A DNA stretch of 64,000 bases from Gari tellinella (GCA_922989275.2 OV277857.1:3100001-3164000); one strand, 5' to 3'; positions 54,801 to 58,419 are shown, counted from the stretch's first letter. Program-made: numbers and translations. Notes: generated by a model not told the origin, from the sequence alone.

Positions 54801-55348
54801 GAGATTATCACTATTAGCACCAATAAAACGTATCTGCAGGCAAGCTTATATGTTACTACATAGTTTAAATGACTCACGTACCCCTAGTCAACCCTCACAG
54901 GGCTCGCTAGGGGTACGTGACCGTACCGCTAATTTGAAATATTAGAGGTACGGTCACGTACCCCTAGTCACTACCTTTCACAACACTGCAATAAACATTT
55001 TTATCAAATGAAAACATGAAATAAGATGATTCTGTGTAAAAAATGATTGAATAAGAAGGCGATATGAAACCCGTTAGAACCAGTTGAACCTCTCTAAATA
55101 GCGATATAAAAGTATGAAATTGTTCAGGAAAGATAACTCGCGAGTGTGCAACGTTGATTTGACGTTACATTGTAACAACATGGTGGACACGCGGGGTTAT
55201 GAACTGCATCATCTACGAACAGTTCAGCACTATCAGACTTGCCTGATGTTGATAATCCTAATTCTGACAACCTTCCTCTTAGCTTTACAACGGTTAATTT
55301 CCGAAGATCGTCCAATTCCATCATGGTCGTCGCCATTTTTGTTTGCAT
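18814..55348 (-). CDS. SF3B2: SF3B2-like splicing factor 3B subunit 2 (SF3b145/SAP145), 21-exon gene span
   Basis: This gene encodes a subunit of the SF3b complex of U2 snRNP, which acts in the nucleus at branch-point recognition. Joined exons total 3498 nt (1166 codons with stop) and all phases agree. Domains in order: an N-terminal SAP domain (about residues 13-50); Pro-rich (62-309) and Gln-rich/coiled (310-454) regions; a LPSALEKVLAFKD segment in exon 8; acidic and Lys-rich linkers; the DUF382 core (about 720-850, with PRHWCFKRKYLQGKRGIEKP); the PSP region (about 863-930, with LYYEGKEFETR and PPPWLIAMQRYGPPPSYP); SFGYHAGGWGKPP; and the typical C-terminal KKYKEFKF. It is about 270 aa longer than human SF3B2, mostly in exons 4-5. 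Introns are packed with MITEs. The start is M1 at 55348, directly after an in-frame TAG, or M5 at 55336, whose AAAATGG context is stronger. Exon ends were read by eye from splice sites and homology. Confidence 0.95.
19031..20101. mobile_element. Long fold-back element in SF3B2 intron 20
   Basis: Two arms of about 330-360 bp mirror each other: CACAGGTATTTGACACATAC / its complement at 20.08 kb, then poly-C / poly-G, an A-T run, ACTATACTTCTATTATAG and GATCGCCGATATTCTCTTG. Divergence between arms is only a few percent by eye, so it is young. No coding frame in the unpaired centre (about 19400-19770). Confidence 0.85.
20216..20670. mobile_element. Two partial AAAGCAGG hairpin MITEs
   Basis: A right half ends at TTAA 20329-20332, and a second copy starts at TTAA 20385 with hairpin 20517-20588 (GTGCC-TTAA-GGCAC) and lost right end. 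Confidence 0.75.
20701..20895 (-). CDS. SF3B2: SF3B2 exon 20
   Basis: It encodes VPAGAKKPGEKVSTEGIEMA, LNPEELDLDPAAM and KEDLSDMVAEHAAKQK, matching the conserved C-terminal block. The acceptor is TTGTAG and the donor AAG|GTAAAC, followed by a poly-T/poly-A run in the intron. Confidence 0.96.
20957..21541. repeat. 294-bp repeat in tandem duplicate, with CRE-like TGACGTCA
   Basis: Two copies start 294 bp apart (AGGATCTGTCATGAG at 20962 and AGGATCTGTCATGAG at 21256). Each has a hairpin (GTTTAAGACAAGCTGATCTC vs its complement) and a perfect TGACGTCA (21216-21223; 21504-21511). A third copy lies at 34033. Confidence 0.75.
21814..22051. mobile_element. AAAGCAGG hairpin MITE
   Basis: TTAA at both ends (21814; 22048). 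The hairpin around 21930-22000 has GTGCCTAAGGCAC, with the loop shortened by one T. Confidence 0.82.
22258..22395. mobile_element. AAAGCAGG hairpin MITE, truncated
   Basis: The hairpin at 22311-22381 has the GCGCC/GGCGC inner-stem variant. The left TIR is partial (CCTTTACCCCATAG) and the right end is lost. Confidence 0.75.
22848..23046 (-). CDS. SF3B2: SF3B2 exon 19
   Basis: It encodes LVTPSGITSIPVGMETPDMI, ELRKRRIEDAMDQGGETPAL, LPEKKSAVGGAMMGSAHIYD and VAA. The acceptor is GTTACAG and the donor GCG|GTAAGT. A trinucleotide (ATT)n run lies directly after the donor. Confidence 0.96.
23095..23275. mobile_element. AAAGCAGG MITE, left half only
   Basis: Begins TTAACCCTTTACTCCATAG and stops before the hairpin. 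Located 48 bp from the acceptor side of exon 19. Confidence 0.6.
23388..23639. mobile_element. AAAGCAGG hairpin MITE
   Basis: TTAATCCTTTCTCCCATAG to GGGGTAATGGGTTAA. Hairpin 23518-23590 with loop TTAA. It ends 37 bp from the exon 18 donor. Confidence 0.85.
23677..23813 (-). CDS. SF3B2: SF3B2 exon 18
   Basis: It encodes TLIQEEDIDKTRWGELE, a Ser/Glu-rich run, then MPDDTGLVTPAEG. This corresponds to the WGELE acidic segment of human SF3B2. The acceptor is TTCACAG and the donor GG|GTGAGT (phase 2). Confidence 0.95.
23837..24087. mobile_element. AAAGCAGG hairpin MITE
   Basis: TTAACCCATTACCCCATA to GGGGTAAAGGGTTAA, 251 bp. The hairpin 23966-24037 is perfect with GCGCC-TTAA-GGCGC. It lies 24 bp upstream of the exon 18 acceptor. 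Confidence 0.88.
24697..24903. mobile_element. TA-type MITE, TACAGTAAAACCTCTCTAT ends, copy 3
   Basis: Both ends perfect over TACAGTAAAACCTCTCTAT. Hairpin at 24763-24836 with GAAAGCTCCTGTAGGAGCTT. It lies 29 bp past the exon 17 donor. Confidence 0.88.
24932..25039 (-). CDS. SF3B2: SF3B2 exon 17
   Basis: It encodes GCSFGYHAGGWGKPPVDENG then KPLYGDVFGTKSSDFE, a hallmark SF3B2 segment. The acceptor is TGTTGCAG and the donor GAG|GTTTGT. Confidence 0.97.
25320..25500 (-). mobile_element. Partial RUDI/Meta-type SINE
   Basis: On the minus strand: CAGTGGTTCTACCCAGTTG, GATTTGTGCCT, AAAGGGCTTTTGTGG and CGCGATATGACTGAA, matching the conserved Meta domain of the full copy at 45899. The tRNA head is missing or degraded. 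Confidence 0.7.
25579..25686 (-). CDS. SF3B2: SF3B2 exon 16 (PSP region)
   Basis: It encodes KVPPPWLIAMQRYGPPPSYP then LKIAGLNAPIPE, nearly identical to human SF3B2. The acceptor is TTTTTCAG and the donor GAG|GTAAAA. Confidence 0.97.
25828..25996. mobile_element. MITE with GGGCTCCAGATAAG ends, copy 2
   Basis: Inverted ends TAGGGCTCCAGATAAG / CATTATCTGGAGCC with GTGTCACTAGAG-like interior (minus orientation). Confidence 0.72.
26208..26453. mobile_element. AAAGCAGG hairpin MITE, decayed ends
   Basis: CACCCTTTACTTCATAG left and CTATGGAGTAATG right. Hairpin 26338-26400, GTGCC-TTAA-GGCAC. Confidence 0.7.
26513..26602 (-). CDS. SF3B2: SF3B2 exon 15 (PSP region)
   Basis: It encodes GKEFETRLKEKKPGNLSDDL and ALGMPIGP, the PSP motif of spliceosome-associated proteins. 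The acceptor is CTTTGCAG and the donor CCA|GTAAGT. Confidence 0.96.
27468..27617 (-). CDS. SF3B2: SF3B2 exon 14
   Basis: It encodes EEQKNLKAKMREKVRPKLGK then IDIDYQKLHDAFFRFQTKPK and ends DLYYE, the end of DUF382 and start of the PSP region. The acceptor is ATTTGCAG and the donor GAG|GTCAGT. Confidence 0.97.
27640..28074. other. SF3B2 intron 13 sequence, no feature seen
   Basis: AT-rich sequence between exon 14 and the MITE at 28075; nothing recognisable. Confidence 0.5.
28075..28327. mobile_element. AAAGCAGG hairpin MITE
   Basis: TTAAGCCATTATCCCATAG to GGGGATAATGGGTTAA, 253 bp. The hairpin is at 28123-28195, 41 bp past the exon 13 donor. Confidence 0.82.
28368..28682 (-). CDS. SF3B2: SF3B2 exon 13 (DUF382 core)
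   Basis: This is the most diagnostic exon. Its 105 residues include QLVTRPDVVEMHDVTAQDP, LLVHLKATRN, PRHWCFKRKYLQGKRGIEKP and PDYIQATGITEMRAALAEK. The match to the SF3B2/Cus1 core (DUF382) is near-continuous. The acceptor is GTTTCAG and the donor AAG|GTAATT. Confidence 0.98.
28794..30345. mobile_element. TA-type MITE split by a pearl-like tandem-repeat element
   Basis: The left part (28794-28846) has TACAGTAAAACCTCTCTAT; the right part (30240-30345) has the hairpin remnant and ends AGAGGTTTTACTGTA. The insert occupies the middle. Confidence 0.75.
28847..30239. mobile_element. Pearl-like (Helitron-type, non-autonomous) element with 161-bp tandem core
   Basis: It begins ACAAGAGGGCCTGAAGGCCC...ATCGCTCACC and ends ACGGACGACGGAC...AATAGCTCA...GAGCTAAAA. 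Its core has six units in step of 161-162 bp: AATTCAAAGG-type markers at 29201, 29362, 29523, 29684, 29846 and 30007. Bivalve pearl elements have the same plan: conserved flanks around a tandem core of about 160 bp. No coding sequence seen. Confidence 0.72.
30627..30918. mobile_element. AAAGCAGG hairpin MITE, diverged
   Basis: TCAACCCTTTCCCAATAG left; ATGGGTTAA right (30915). The hairpin near 30675-30745 has AATTTTCCATAAGGAGCATT as a mismatched inner stem. It ends 23 bp from the exon 12 donor. Confidence 0.7.
30942..31058 (-). CDS. SF3B2: SF3B2 exon 12 (acidic linker)
   Basis: It encodes IAEDAPKEAPKAAETPAQKT, then VEPVKKLDV and a run of Asp ending in Met. The acceptor is TTTCTCAG and the donor ATG|GTAAAC. 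A poly-Asp linker at this place parallels the acidic stretch before the core in human SF3B2. Confidence 0.88.
31100..31308. mobile_element. TA-type MITE, CAGTAAAAACCTCTCTAT ends, copy 5
   Basis: Hairpin 31168-31242 with GAATGCTCCTACAGGAGCTT: one base differs between arms (ATGC vs AAGC). Confidence 0.78.
31398..31545. mobile_element. MITE of the GGGCTCCAGATAAG group, partial
   Basis: Shares TTCAGCACCAAATCATATGG and AGTGACACCATAGGG with the other copies; its left end is lost. Confidence 0.55.
31800..32178. mobile_element. AAAGCAGG MITEs: a right-half fragment then a full copy
   Basis: The fragment 31806-31938 keeps the right hairpin arm. The full copy starts at TTAA 31939; its hairpin 31986-32057 is GCGCC-TTAA-GGCGC, and its right end is decayed (GGGGTAATGGGCTA). 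Confidence 0.78.
32264..32342 (-). CDS. SF3B2: SF3B2 exon 11
   Basis: It encodes YVQEHLDLDPMDPNYFIFSK then IFEAFK, matching the NFIFFKRIFEAFK segment of vertebrate SF3B2. The acceptor is TTCTCAG and the donor AAG|GTGAGA. Confidence 0.93.
32495..32744. mobile_element. 250-bp TTAA hairpin MITE, copy 4
   Basis: TTAACTCTTTGAACCCTAGT to GGGAGGAAAGAGTTAA. Hairpin 32570-32640 with loop GAAC (GGGCTCC-GAAC-GGAGCCC). Confidence 0.86.
32880..33290. mobile_element. Decayed hairpin MITEs
   Basis: TTAATGCAAAGCAAAGTAAAG...CTTTACTTTTTCAGCATAAAG at 32890-32960 and a worn AAAGCAGG copy at about 32995-33290. Confidence 0.5.
33329..33444 (-). CDS. SF3B2: SF3B2 exon 10 (basic linker)
   Basis: It encodes SKNKRRKKKKKKAKKNR, equivalent to the KKRRNRKKKKK basic stretch of human SF3B2 and a likely nuclear localisation signal, then TEEPNVQIE. 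The acceptor is CATTTCAG and the donor GA|GTGAGT (phase 2). Confidence 0.92.
33562..33771. mobile_element. TA-type MITE, copy 6, variant hairpin
   Basis: Ends TACAGTAGACC / GAGTTTTACAGTA. The hairpin 33628-33703 reads AGCAAGATGAATGTAAAGCA...TGCTTTACTTTTATCTTGCT, so the GATGA/TTATC change relative to copy 2 is on both arms. Confidence 0.75.
34033..34345. repeat. 294-bp CRE-bearing repeat, copy 3
   Basis: Same hairpin and tail as 20957-21541; TGACGTCA at 34300-34307. Confidence 0.72.
34404..34507 (-). CDS. SF3B2: SF3B2 exon 9 (acidic)
   Basis: It encodes KEEEEDEIETIEMEEEDTVE and more acidic residues up to VVVADTSKE. The acceptor is CTTACAG and the donor GAG|GTGAGC. Confidence 0.88.
34550..34870. 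mobile_element. AAAGCAGG hairpin MITE, short hairpin, decayed
   Basis: GGTTGAAAGTAAAGCAGAAC meets ATTCTGCTTCACTTTCAGCC directly; TIRs worn. Confidence 0.6.
35066..37087. mobile_element. Middle hairpin MITE, inserted in the loop TTAA of the outer MITE
   Basis: TTAGCCCTTTCCCCAATAG (first TTAA mutated to TTAG) to GGGTAAAGGGTTAA. Its hairpin arms GAATGTGCC and GGCACATTC are separated by the inner 1764-bp element. Confidence 0.9.
35231..36994. mobile_element. Inner 1764-bp element, CAGGGCCTCC ends, 6-bp TSD (hAT-like)
   Basis: CAGGGCCTCCCCTGG at the left and CGGAGGCCCTG at the right, flanked by TGTGCC on both sides (35225-35230 and 36995-37000). Removing element and one TSD restores GTGCC-TGAA-GGCAC. 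The subterminal part has repeated TTGGAGCCAAA. No transposase frame seen, so non-autonomous. CAG...CTG ends resemble hAT, but hAT usually makes 8-bp TSDs. Confidence 0.82.
37261..37451 (-). CDS. SF3B2: SF3B2 exon 8
   Basis: It encodes SNMPPNMSGDHGRPPRPQQ, then LPSALEKVLAFKDVRAQEVG, which matches the conserved P-ALEK-L-K segment of SF3B2. The acceptor is CTTGTAG and the donor GAGA|GTAAGT. A nested MITE in the intron starts only about 10 bp beyond this donor (TTAA at 37248-37251). Confidence 0.92.
37582..37750. mobile_element. AAAGCAGG hairpin MITE, partial
   Basis: CTCATTATCCCGTAGCC left; hairpin 37636-37712 with GTGCC-TTAA-GGCGC (a G-T type mismatch between arms). Confidence 0.65.
37870..38029 (-). 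CDS. SF3B2: SF3B2 exon 7 (proline-rich)
   Basis: It encodes PPPREMNQPPTSSQGQF through GGIPPLMPPHSSG. The acceptor is CATTTTAG and the donor AAG|GTAAGT. Only one of three frames is open, and it is the one joining exons 6 and 8 in phase. Confidence 0.85.
38275..39015. mobile_element. 741-bp element, CAGTGTTGC ends, 6-bp TSD TACATC (hAT-like)
   Basis: CAGTGTTGCACCTAG at the left and CTAGGCACAACACTG at the right, flanked by TACATC (38269-38274; 39016-39021). Interior near both ends is CG-rich (GGCGCGGGCG; GACAGCGCGCCACC) with a tandem part (CTTTCCGCCGATTTACTATC twice). No coding frame. Confidence 0.82.
39024..40073. mobile_element. Element with clustered CTATCG/CGATAG subterminal motifs
   Basis: 39024-39145 and 39975-40070 each carry many ACTATCG, CGATAG and GCGATAG motifs in both orientations, typical of transposase-binding subterminal repeats. 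The middle holds a nested MITE (39670-39912). No transposase seen. Confidence 0.55.
39670..39912. mobile_element. MITE with GGGGCCYGTTTCATAAAAC ends and a hairpin centre
   Basis: Ends about 45 bp, including TTCGTAYGACAAATGTTGTC. Centre hairpin ATCCTGTCTTGTGACATC...TGGAATCGTCTTGAAAAGAC and complement. Related to the element at 12128 by its ends, but with a different hairpin. Confidence 0.82.
40074..40324. mobile_element. 250-bp TTAA hairpin MITE, copy 5
   Basis: TTAACTCTTTCCTCCCTG to GGGTTAA (40321). Hairpin 40181-40247 with loop TTTT. Confidence 0.86.
40507..40648 (-). CDS. SF3B2: SF3B2 exon 6 (charged coiled coil)
   Basis: It encodes ALIDQQNQAIKKQEEERRR through QKRMREERR, a charged helix of coiled-coil type. 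The acceptor is TTTTCAG and the donor CGAG|GTAACA (phase 1). Confidence 0.88.
40884..41055. repeat. Fold-back of about 170 bp
   Basis: AATACCAGTGTTTTATC...CAATTGAACAC is mirrored by GTGTTCAATTG...GATAAAACACTGGTAT. The arms are about 70 bp with several mismatches. Confidence 0.75.
41285..41578 (-). CDS. SF3B2: SF3B2 exon 5 (glutamine-rich coiled segment)
   Basis: 98 residues, starting DQDLQEKVAMQTRLLEQ and ending LEQQQK, with long Gln runs broken by PPP and by GGDEGNSDLMERV. The acceptor is AACTCTAG and the donor AAG|GTGTGT. It corresponds to the Q/E-rich segment of vertebrate SF3B2 but is more repetitive. Confidence 0.9.
41620..42217. mobile_element. Two decayed TTAA hairpin MITEs
   Basis: An AAAGCAGG copy (41620-41865, hairpin 41738-41815 with GTACC-TTAA-GGTAC, a distinct inner-stem variant) and a 250-bp-family copy (42011-42217, AGTGGGAGCACTCTGATCTG). 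Confidence 0.65.
42217..42398. mobile_element. MITE with GGGCTCCAGATAAG ends, copy 4
   Basis: CCGGCTCCAGATAAGGAGAG left; TTCTGGAGCCCTG right. It abuts the donor side of exon 4 (34 bp). Confidence 0.65.
42432..43174 (-). CDS. SF3B2: SF3B2 exon 4 (proline-rich region)
   Basis: A 743-nt exon encodes about 248 residues dominated by Pro, Gln, Gly and Met, with repeated (T)RSQPPPP blocks near the start. Vertebrate SF3B2 has a shorter Pro-rich stretch at the same place. The acceptor (GTATCAAAG) has a weak pyrimidine tract; the donor is CAG|GTTACT. The frame is open throughout. Confidence 0.85.
43253..43498. mobile_element. AAAGCAGG hairpin MITE
   Basis: Right end CTATGGAGTAAAGGGTTAA; hairpin 43375-43443, imperfect inner stem (GTGCCTTACAGACTTTC). 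Confidence 0.7.
43640..44105. repeat. Short tandem-unit repeat (AGGTCAAGG...GGTGATATGGGTGGAT)
   Basis: About three diverged units with TAGGTCAAGG, GTGATATGGGTG and GCAACAACTGTATAAGTA. The same unit occurs once at 44455-44600. Confidence 0.6.
44111..44345. mobile_element. AAAGCAGG hairpin MITE, decayed
   Basis: TTAACCCATTTACCGATAAA left; hairpin 44240-44315 with mismatches (GCGCCTTTAGGTGTC). Confidence 0.65.
44381..44668. mobile_element. Element with CTTATGCCCCCGG / CCGGGGGCATAA ends
   Basis: AATAAACGCTTATGCCCCCG and TGCCGGGGGCATAAAAAG bracket one copy of the unit seen at 43640 and a GGACGGACGGACAGGACG tail. Similar ends are common in bivalve Helitron-like elements (my recollection). Confidence 0.6.
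44744..44774 (-). CDS. SF3B2: SF3B2 exon 3 (31-nt microexon)
   Basis: The microexon encodes the acidic stretch NDEDGGQDDE plus one nucleotide. It has a CTTGCAG acceptor and a G|GTAAAT donor. Phase joins exactly to exons 2 and 4. Confidence 0.75.
44780..45441. other. SF3B2 intron 2, hairpin remnant
   Basis: A worn hairpin (GCTGATTAAGTAAAGCAGAA...TTCTGCTTTACTTTCCGTC) lies at 44958-45020; otherwise nothing recognised. Confidence 0.5.
45442..45590. mobile_element. MITE with GGGCTCCAGATAAG ends, copy 5
   Basis: GAGCTCCAGATAAGGGCAG left; CTCTTATCTGGAGCCCTG right, 57 bp past the exon 2 donor. Confidence 0.72.
45647..45693 (-). CDS. SF3B2: SF3B2 exon 2 (second half of SAP domain)
   Basis: This 47-nt exon encodes LKADLVERLHKYYQE. 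It has a TTTTACAG acceptor and a GAG|GTAAGA donor. It completes the SAP domain begun in exon 1, 9.5 kb away. Confidence 0.85.
45899..46178 (-). mobile_element. RUDI/Meta-type tRNA-derived SINE, full length with 13-bp TSD
   Basis: On the minus strand the tRNA head reads GGCCTCCGTGGCCTAGTGGT (A box) and GAGTTCAAATCCC (B box). Next come the Meta domain (GGTGGTTCTACCCAGTTGCC, GTCTTCCTCCACC) and GCGATATGACTGAAA, with an AAATCAAATCAAATC-type tail. AGTAACAGTTAGA flanks it at 45886-45898 and 46179-46191, a perfect 13-bp target duplication. Confidence 0.9.
46415..46560. other. Possible Penelope-like element terminal segment
   Basis: CTACCGGTTTCGACCTTATT and CAGGTCTTCATCAGG resemble terminal repeats of Penelope-like retroelements. 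No RT or GIY-YIG frame was seen nearby. Confidence 0.3.
46560..47600. other. SF3B2 intron 1 sequence, nothing recognised
   Basis: Short open frames on both strands at 46807-47100 and 47265-47579 do not resemble known proteins and lack support. Confidence 0.4.
47600..49745. repeat. 181-bp tandem array with repeated terminal cassettes
   Basis: About 12 units marked by CAACCCGTCCAAAAAACTTT at 47626, 47807, 47926, 48104, 48286, 48467, 48693, 48873, 49109, 49289, 49471 and 49653. Most steps are 178-182 bp. Three cassettes (CACGCTCACGCCGG...ATGACATTAGCTCTGCT...GGCGAGCTAA) interrupt it at 48489-48553, 48898-48972 and 49677-49745. The CGAGCTAA end matches the end style of pearl/Helitron-like elements. 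Confidence 0.85.
50332..50588. mobile_element. Hairpin MITE, TA type, copy 4
   Basis: TACAGTGGAGAAAACG to ATTTTCTCTACTGTA. Hairpin 50457-50524, arms GATCCGACGCCGGG-type and CCCGGCGTCTGATC. Confidence 0.82.
50589..51369. repeat. Tandem duplication of about 480 bp carrying two more TA MITEs
   Basis: AAGGAAGGTAACATCGACTC at 50587 recurs at 51067, followed by the same GATCCCCGTGCAGCACGAGA. Each repeat is followed by a MITE whose left end is degraded (50675-51068; 51157-51369). A 110-bp internal repeat (ACCCAAACACATCGCAATAA) is also doubled at 50750-50900. Confidence 0.8.
51505..53702. mobile_element. 2.2-kb element with TCGTCAAAAAGG subterminal repeats
   Basis: Left end: GACGATTCGTCAAAGTG and ACTCGTCAAAAAGGCG. 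Right end is the inverse: CTTTTTGACGAG three times, then CACTTTGACGAATTGTCC. No transposase frame. A hairpin of the AAACAG...GGAGCCAGATC type lies inside at 53288-53342. Confidence 0.7.
54041..54975. mobile_element. Fold-back element with compound CTAGGGGTACGTGA ends
   Basis: Each end (about 100 bp) has three copies of ACTAGGGGTACGTGA in both orientations around TCTAATATTAGAAATTAGCG. Inner parts are also mirrored: TCTGCAGATACGTT / AACGTATCTGCAG, AAAGAAACTTC, and ACGGCAGCGA / TCGCTGCCGT. It lies 270 bp from SF3B2 exon 1. Confidence 0.82.
55243..55348 (-). CDS. SF3B2: SF3B2 exon 1 (start, first half of SAP domain)
   Basis: This exon encodes about 35 residues ending SELGLSTSG, the first helix and turn of a SAP nucleic-acid-binding domain. 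The donor is AG|GCAAGT, a GC-type site. The spliced codon G+GT gives Gly and continues with LKADLVERL from exon 2, completing the SAP fold. The nearby GT donor reading would shift frame into a stop. M1 (55348) follows a TAG directly; M5 (55336) has the better initiation context. Confidence 0.85.
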
Positions 55349-55475
55349 CTATAACCAGTAACCGGATCCTCTTAAAAATCTCGGCGAATCTCCTTCCCAG
55401 GTTACGGAACACCAAATTGACGTGCTCTCATGGAACAGAGAAATCCAACGAGAAAAAAGAGAAAAGTGTGTGTGT

Positions 55476-55497
55476 GAATGGGGGGGGGGGGGGGGGG
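55476..55497 (+). repeat. Poly-G tract
   Basis: Over 18 consecutive G about 130 bp upstream of the SF3B2 start, followed by a (TTTG)n-rich stretch. A potential G-quadruplex, placed on the template strand of SF3B2. Confidence 0.8.
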
Positions 55498-55677
55498 AGT
55501 TTGTTTGCTTTTTGTTTGTTTGTTCGTTGTTTGTTGTTTTTTGTTTGTTTAGTTATACTAGAAGGTGTTAAAACTCATTACTCAATAGATGCGCCCATTT
55601 ATGCTTAATTTTTCCTCATAAAAAAGTTCCATTTGATAGTTTATACAGTGACCATAAGAACTTTTTAGTATCCTAGC

Positions 55678-56215
55678 AAAGAACTACAAAGACAGAGAGA
55701 CAGGGGCTATCACCAAAATGAGAGAACGGCTGGAACTAGAGACCCTTGAAGACAGGAGACTTAAGCCTTCGTTTAATACTCATGTACAAGGTAGTAGAAG
55801 TTCTAGTACCATCTCTACCAACACAATCATTTACCAAACCGGCAAAACCAAGAAGAAACATTAAAGCTACTAAATTTAAAGATTACAGTACGAATAATAT
55901 AATTAGTTTAAACAGTATTTATTTCAAATGTTTTACATACATTGTGTCATATTTACAGAACATAATGTCAAGTAACATTTAAATATGGATTAGAAAACAA
56001 GTTACTAAAAACTTATGTGAATTCTTCTCCATAAATGATGCAGTGGAACAAACTGCCAGACAGCACAGTGCATGCTGATTCCGTAGAGGCTTTTAAGACA
56101 GCCCTACGAGATAATCACCAATAAAATGGCGTCTCTTCACATCCGTCGTGTAAAAGCCTTTATAGGATTCTACGACGTACTATATTCAGATTCAGATTCA
56201 GATTCAGATAGCAGA
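55678..56215 (+). pseudogene. LINE 3' fragment (RT C-terminal region) with microsatellite tail
   Basis: Pieces in shifting frames read ERLELETLEDRRL, LILMYKVVEVLVPSLPTQSF, KATKFKDYSTNNII and QWNKLPDSTVHADSVEAFKT, the usual C-terminal tail of CR1/L2/Jockey-type LINEs. Frameshifts and an insert (about 55900-55990) make it inactive. It ends in (AGATTC)n at 56187-56210. Confidence 0.75.
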
Positions 56216-56978
56216 TGTTAGCTTAATTCAGGCTTAAGTAGAATGGGCATTGAGGCGCATTCTGCTTAAAGGGGTATATCAAGTCTCTCATATCATTAAC
56301 CCCCCCCCCCCACAAACACAGCTTCATACCTAACTTTCAGTCCATTTTGACTGGCTTAATCAAGTGGGGTGTCCCCCTTGTAAAAATCCGATAAAATCAA
56401 TATCGACCCATTTCCCGGCTGACTGCCCTATATAGAATATATATAGGGGAATAATTTTAAATATCACTTTTTAAGGTGTTGAATATATTTGACAATGTTT
56501 AGCAGTTATAGCAAACAAAAATTAACTTTATTTTCTTCTGTTTCACATGGTGTAAATTTTAATGTTCTGCTTTGCTTCCATTTTGATTTGAAAAAGGTAC
56601 GTGTCGGACACATTAAACATATAGTAAAAAAAAATGTGAAAGTGTGTAGTTTGCTGATTTTGAACGCGAATAAAGCATACTTTTCAACATCTGCGAATGT
56701 TTAGGCAGTTATGAGGAGAAAGAATGTTTCTGACCAATTCAAAAATCGTTTTTACTTTGAATTTGAATTATGTCTTTTTGCTTCCAAATTGAGTTGAACG
56801 TTGGAAAATGTCGTGTTGCTGAAATAAAATTTCCGTAAAATCACGTTGTTAGCCGAACCGTTTCGTTTCCAGGCCTGTGATCCGGTGTCCGCTGTGTGTT
56901 TATTGGGACGTGCTTATGGGGCTTGTGTCCATGTGTCATAACTAAATTTCCGCAAGTAGGGATTAGTTAGTCTTTTAT
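56216..56978. other. Intergenic, no gene seen
   Basis: AT-rich with a poly-C run at about 56303. A short frame at 56489-56704 has no recognised similarity. Confidence 0.45.
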
Positions 56979-57271
56979 ATAACATAACATAACATAACAT
57001 AATTTTATTGGCTCAAACATTTTTACAATGTTTTTTGCCATTTGAAGGCAAAACAAGATGAATATATTTACAGAGAAGCAATATATCACTGCAATACCGT
57101 ATACTGGAGTAAGGCAGTATAATATAAACAGTTAACATTTCTTTCATGTAACCGTCATTCAAACGTTAAATCTTTATCTCATTTCAAATCAGTTTAGATT
57201 TCAATAGGCTTTTTGAATACGTGTTGGCTATTATCTTTCTTATAAACATTTCAATGGTGAAACAACTGGTA

Positions 57272-57345
57272 GCAAATAGTGCACATCCAGACCAGACGAC
57301 TGCCATAGTCGTCCGATCTGACACTACACTATTTACTATATTCTC
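57272..57345. repeat. Hairpin in the LINE 3' region
   Basis: AAATAGTG...CCAGACCAGACGACTG / CAGTCGTC-type complement ...CACTATTT. Resembles the AAACAGTG...CAGATCAGA hairpin cores of the MITEs. Confidence 0.7.
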
Positions 57346-57425
57346 TAAACATAACTAAGATGAAATGGATTAAAAAGATGTGAATATGGAAACATATTAA
57401 TGTACATACTACATAATAGTCGAAG

Positions 57426-57833
57426 TTATTCCCTTAATCTATTAGCAAAATAGACATATTTTGATAAATTAAAAAGAGTATTTCTGCTTTTACTTTCCAT
57501 CAATTGATTAAATTTTGTTAAAGTGGGCCATCTACAATATCTGGGTTTTAAGTACTTTTTTCTCAAGTCATTGTAAAAAGGACAAACTAGTGTAAAATGG
57601 TACTCATTCTCTATAATATTCATGTTACAATATATACATTTTCTTTCCTGTCTTGGTAAATTTTCAAATCGACCTATTTCGATTCTTAATTGATGTGACG
57701 ATATTCTAAAAAAAATCTTAATAAGGGGAGATATCCTTTGAAAGCATAGAAAACAAAGCAAATACTGAAAATTGCAGACTCGGTTTAATTGAGTCTGTTC
57801 ATGAGCAATACTGAAATATGTAACAGTGTTCAC
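57426..57833 (-). pseudogene. LINE C-terminal zinc-type tail
   Basis: Contains RISSHQLRIEIGRFENLPRQ, then CIYCN, EYHFTLVCPFYNDLRKKYL. The first 45 codons look like inserted non-LINE sequence. Confidence 0.78.
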
Positions 57834-58419
57834 GCCTTGTTAATGCTATTCTATATTTCTTTTCGTGTATTTTATCAAGATAATTTGCAAAAAACATGTC
57901 ATGTTTGAATCCTGAGTATGATGTTAGTCTCGGTGAGTTATTTATTTTTGAATACCATTTTTGTTTATACATGTCAATTATTCTCTGTTCTATTTGATGA
58001 AAATTTATGTTTAATAGATCTTGCTCTAACCAAATATAAAGTAAACCATGAGTTTCTAAAACGTTTTTAAGTTGATATGCCCAATTTAACCCTCCATAAT
58101 TTATACCGTTGTCAGTATCCGATCGTAACATATTGTAAACACGTTTAACTAAGAGGTTTTCTCCCAATTTAATTATTTTTAACCAATACTTTATTATATG
58201 TAGAATTCGCATAATGTGCATTGGATAACGTCCTAATTCGCCATACAAAGCAACAAGATTGGTGGATTTTCTAACATAAAGAATTTTTTTGCAGAATTTC
58301 GTATGAACAATTTCTATATTTTTACCATGGTGAAAACCCCACACCTCGGAACTATAATTAAGTACTGGAGCAACGAGAGCATTGAATAGTTCGTTTTTCT
58401 CTGAGGTAGGTAATTCCAT
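57799..58419 (-). pseudogene. LINE post-RT segment
   Basis: 206 codons open, containing VLNYSSEVWGFHHGK and ELGRYPMHIMRILHIIKYWL, typical of mollusc LINE C-termini. It breaks after KKYRIALTR where an insert follows. Confidence 0.8.

Noticed and set aside
55114..55608. 164-aa plus-strand frame
   Set aside because: It overlaps SF3B2 exon 1 in antisense and runs through poly-G; no family resemblance.
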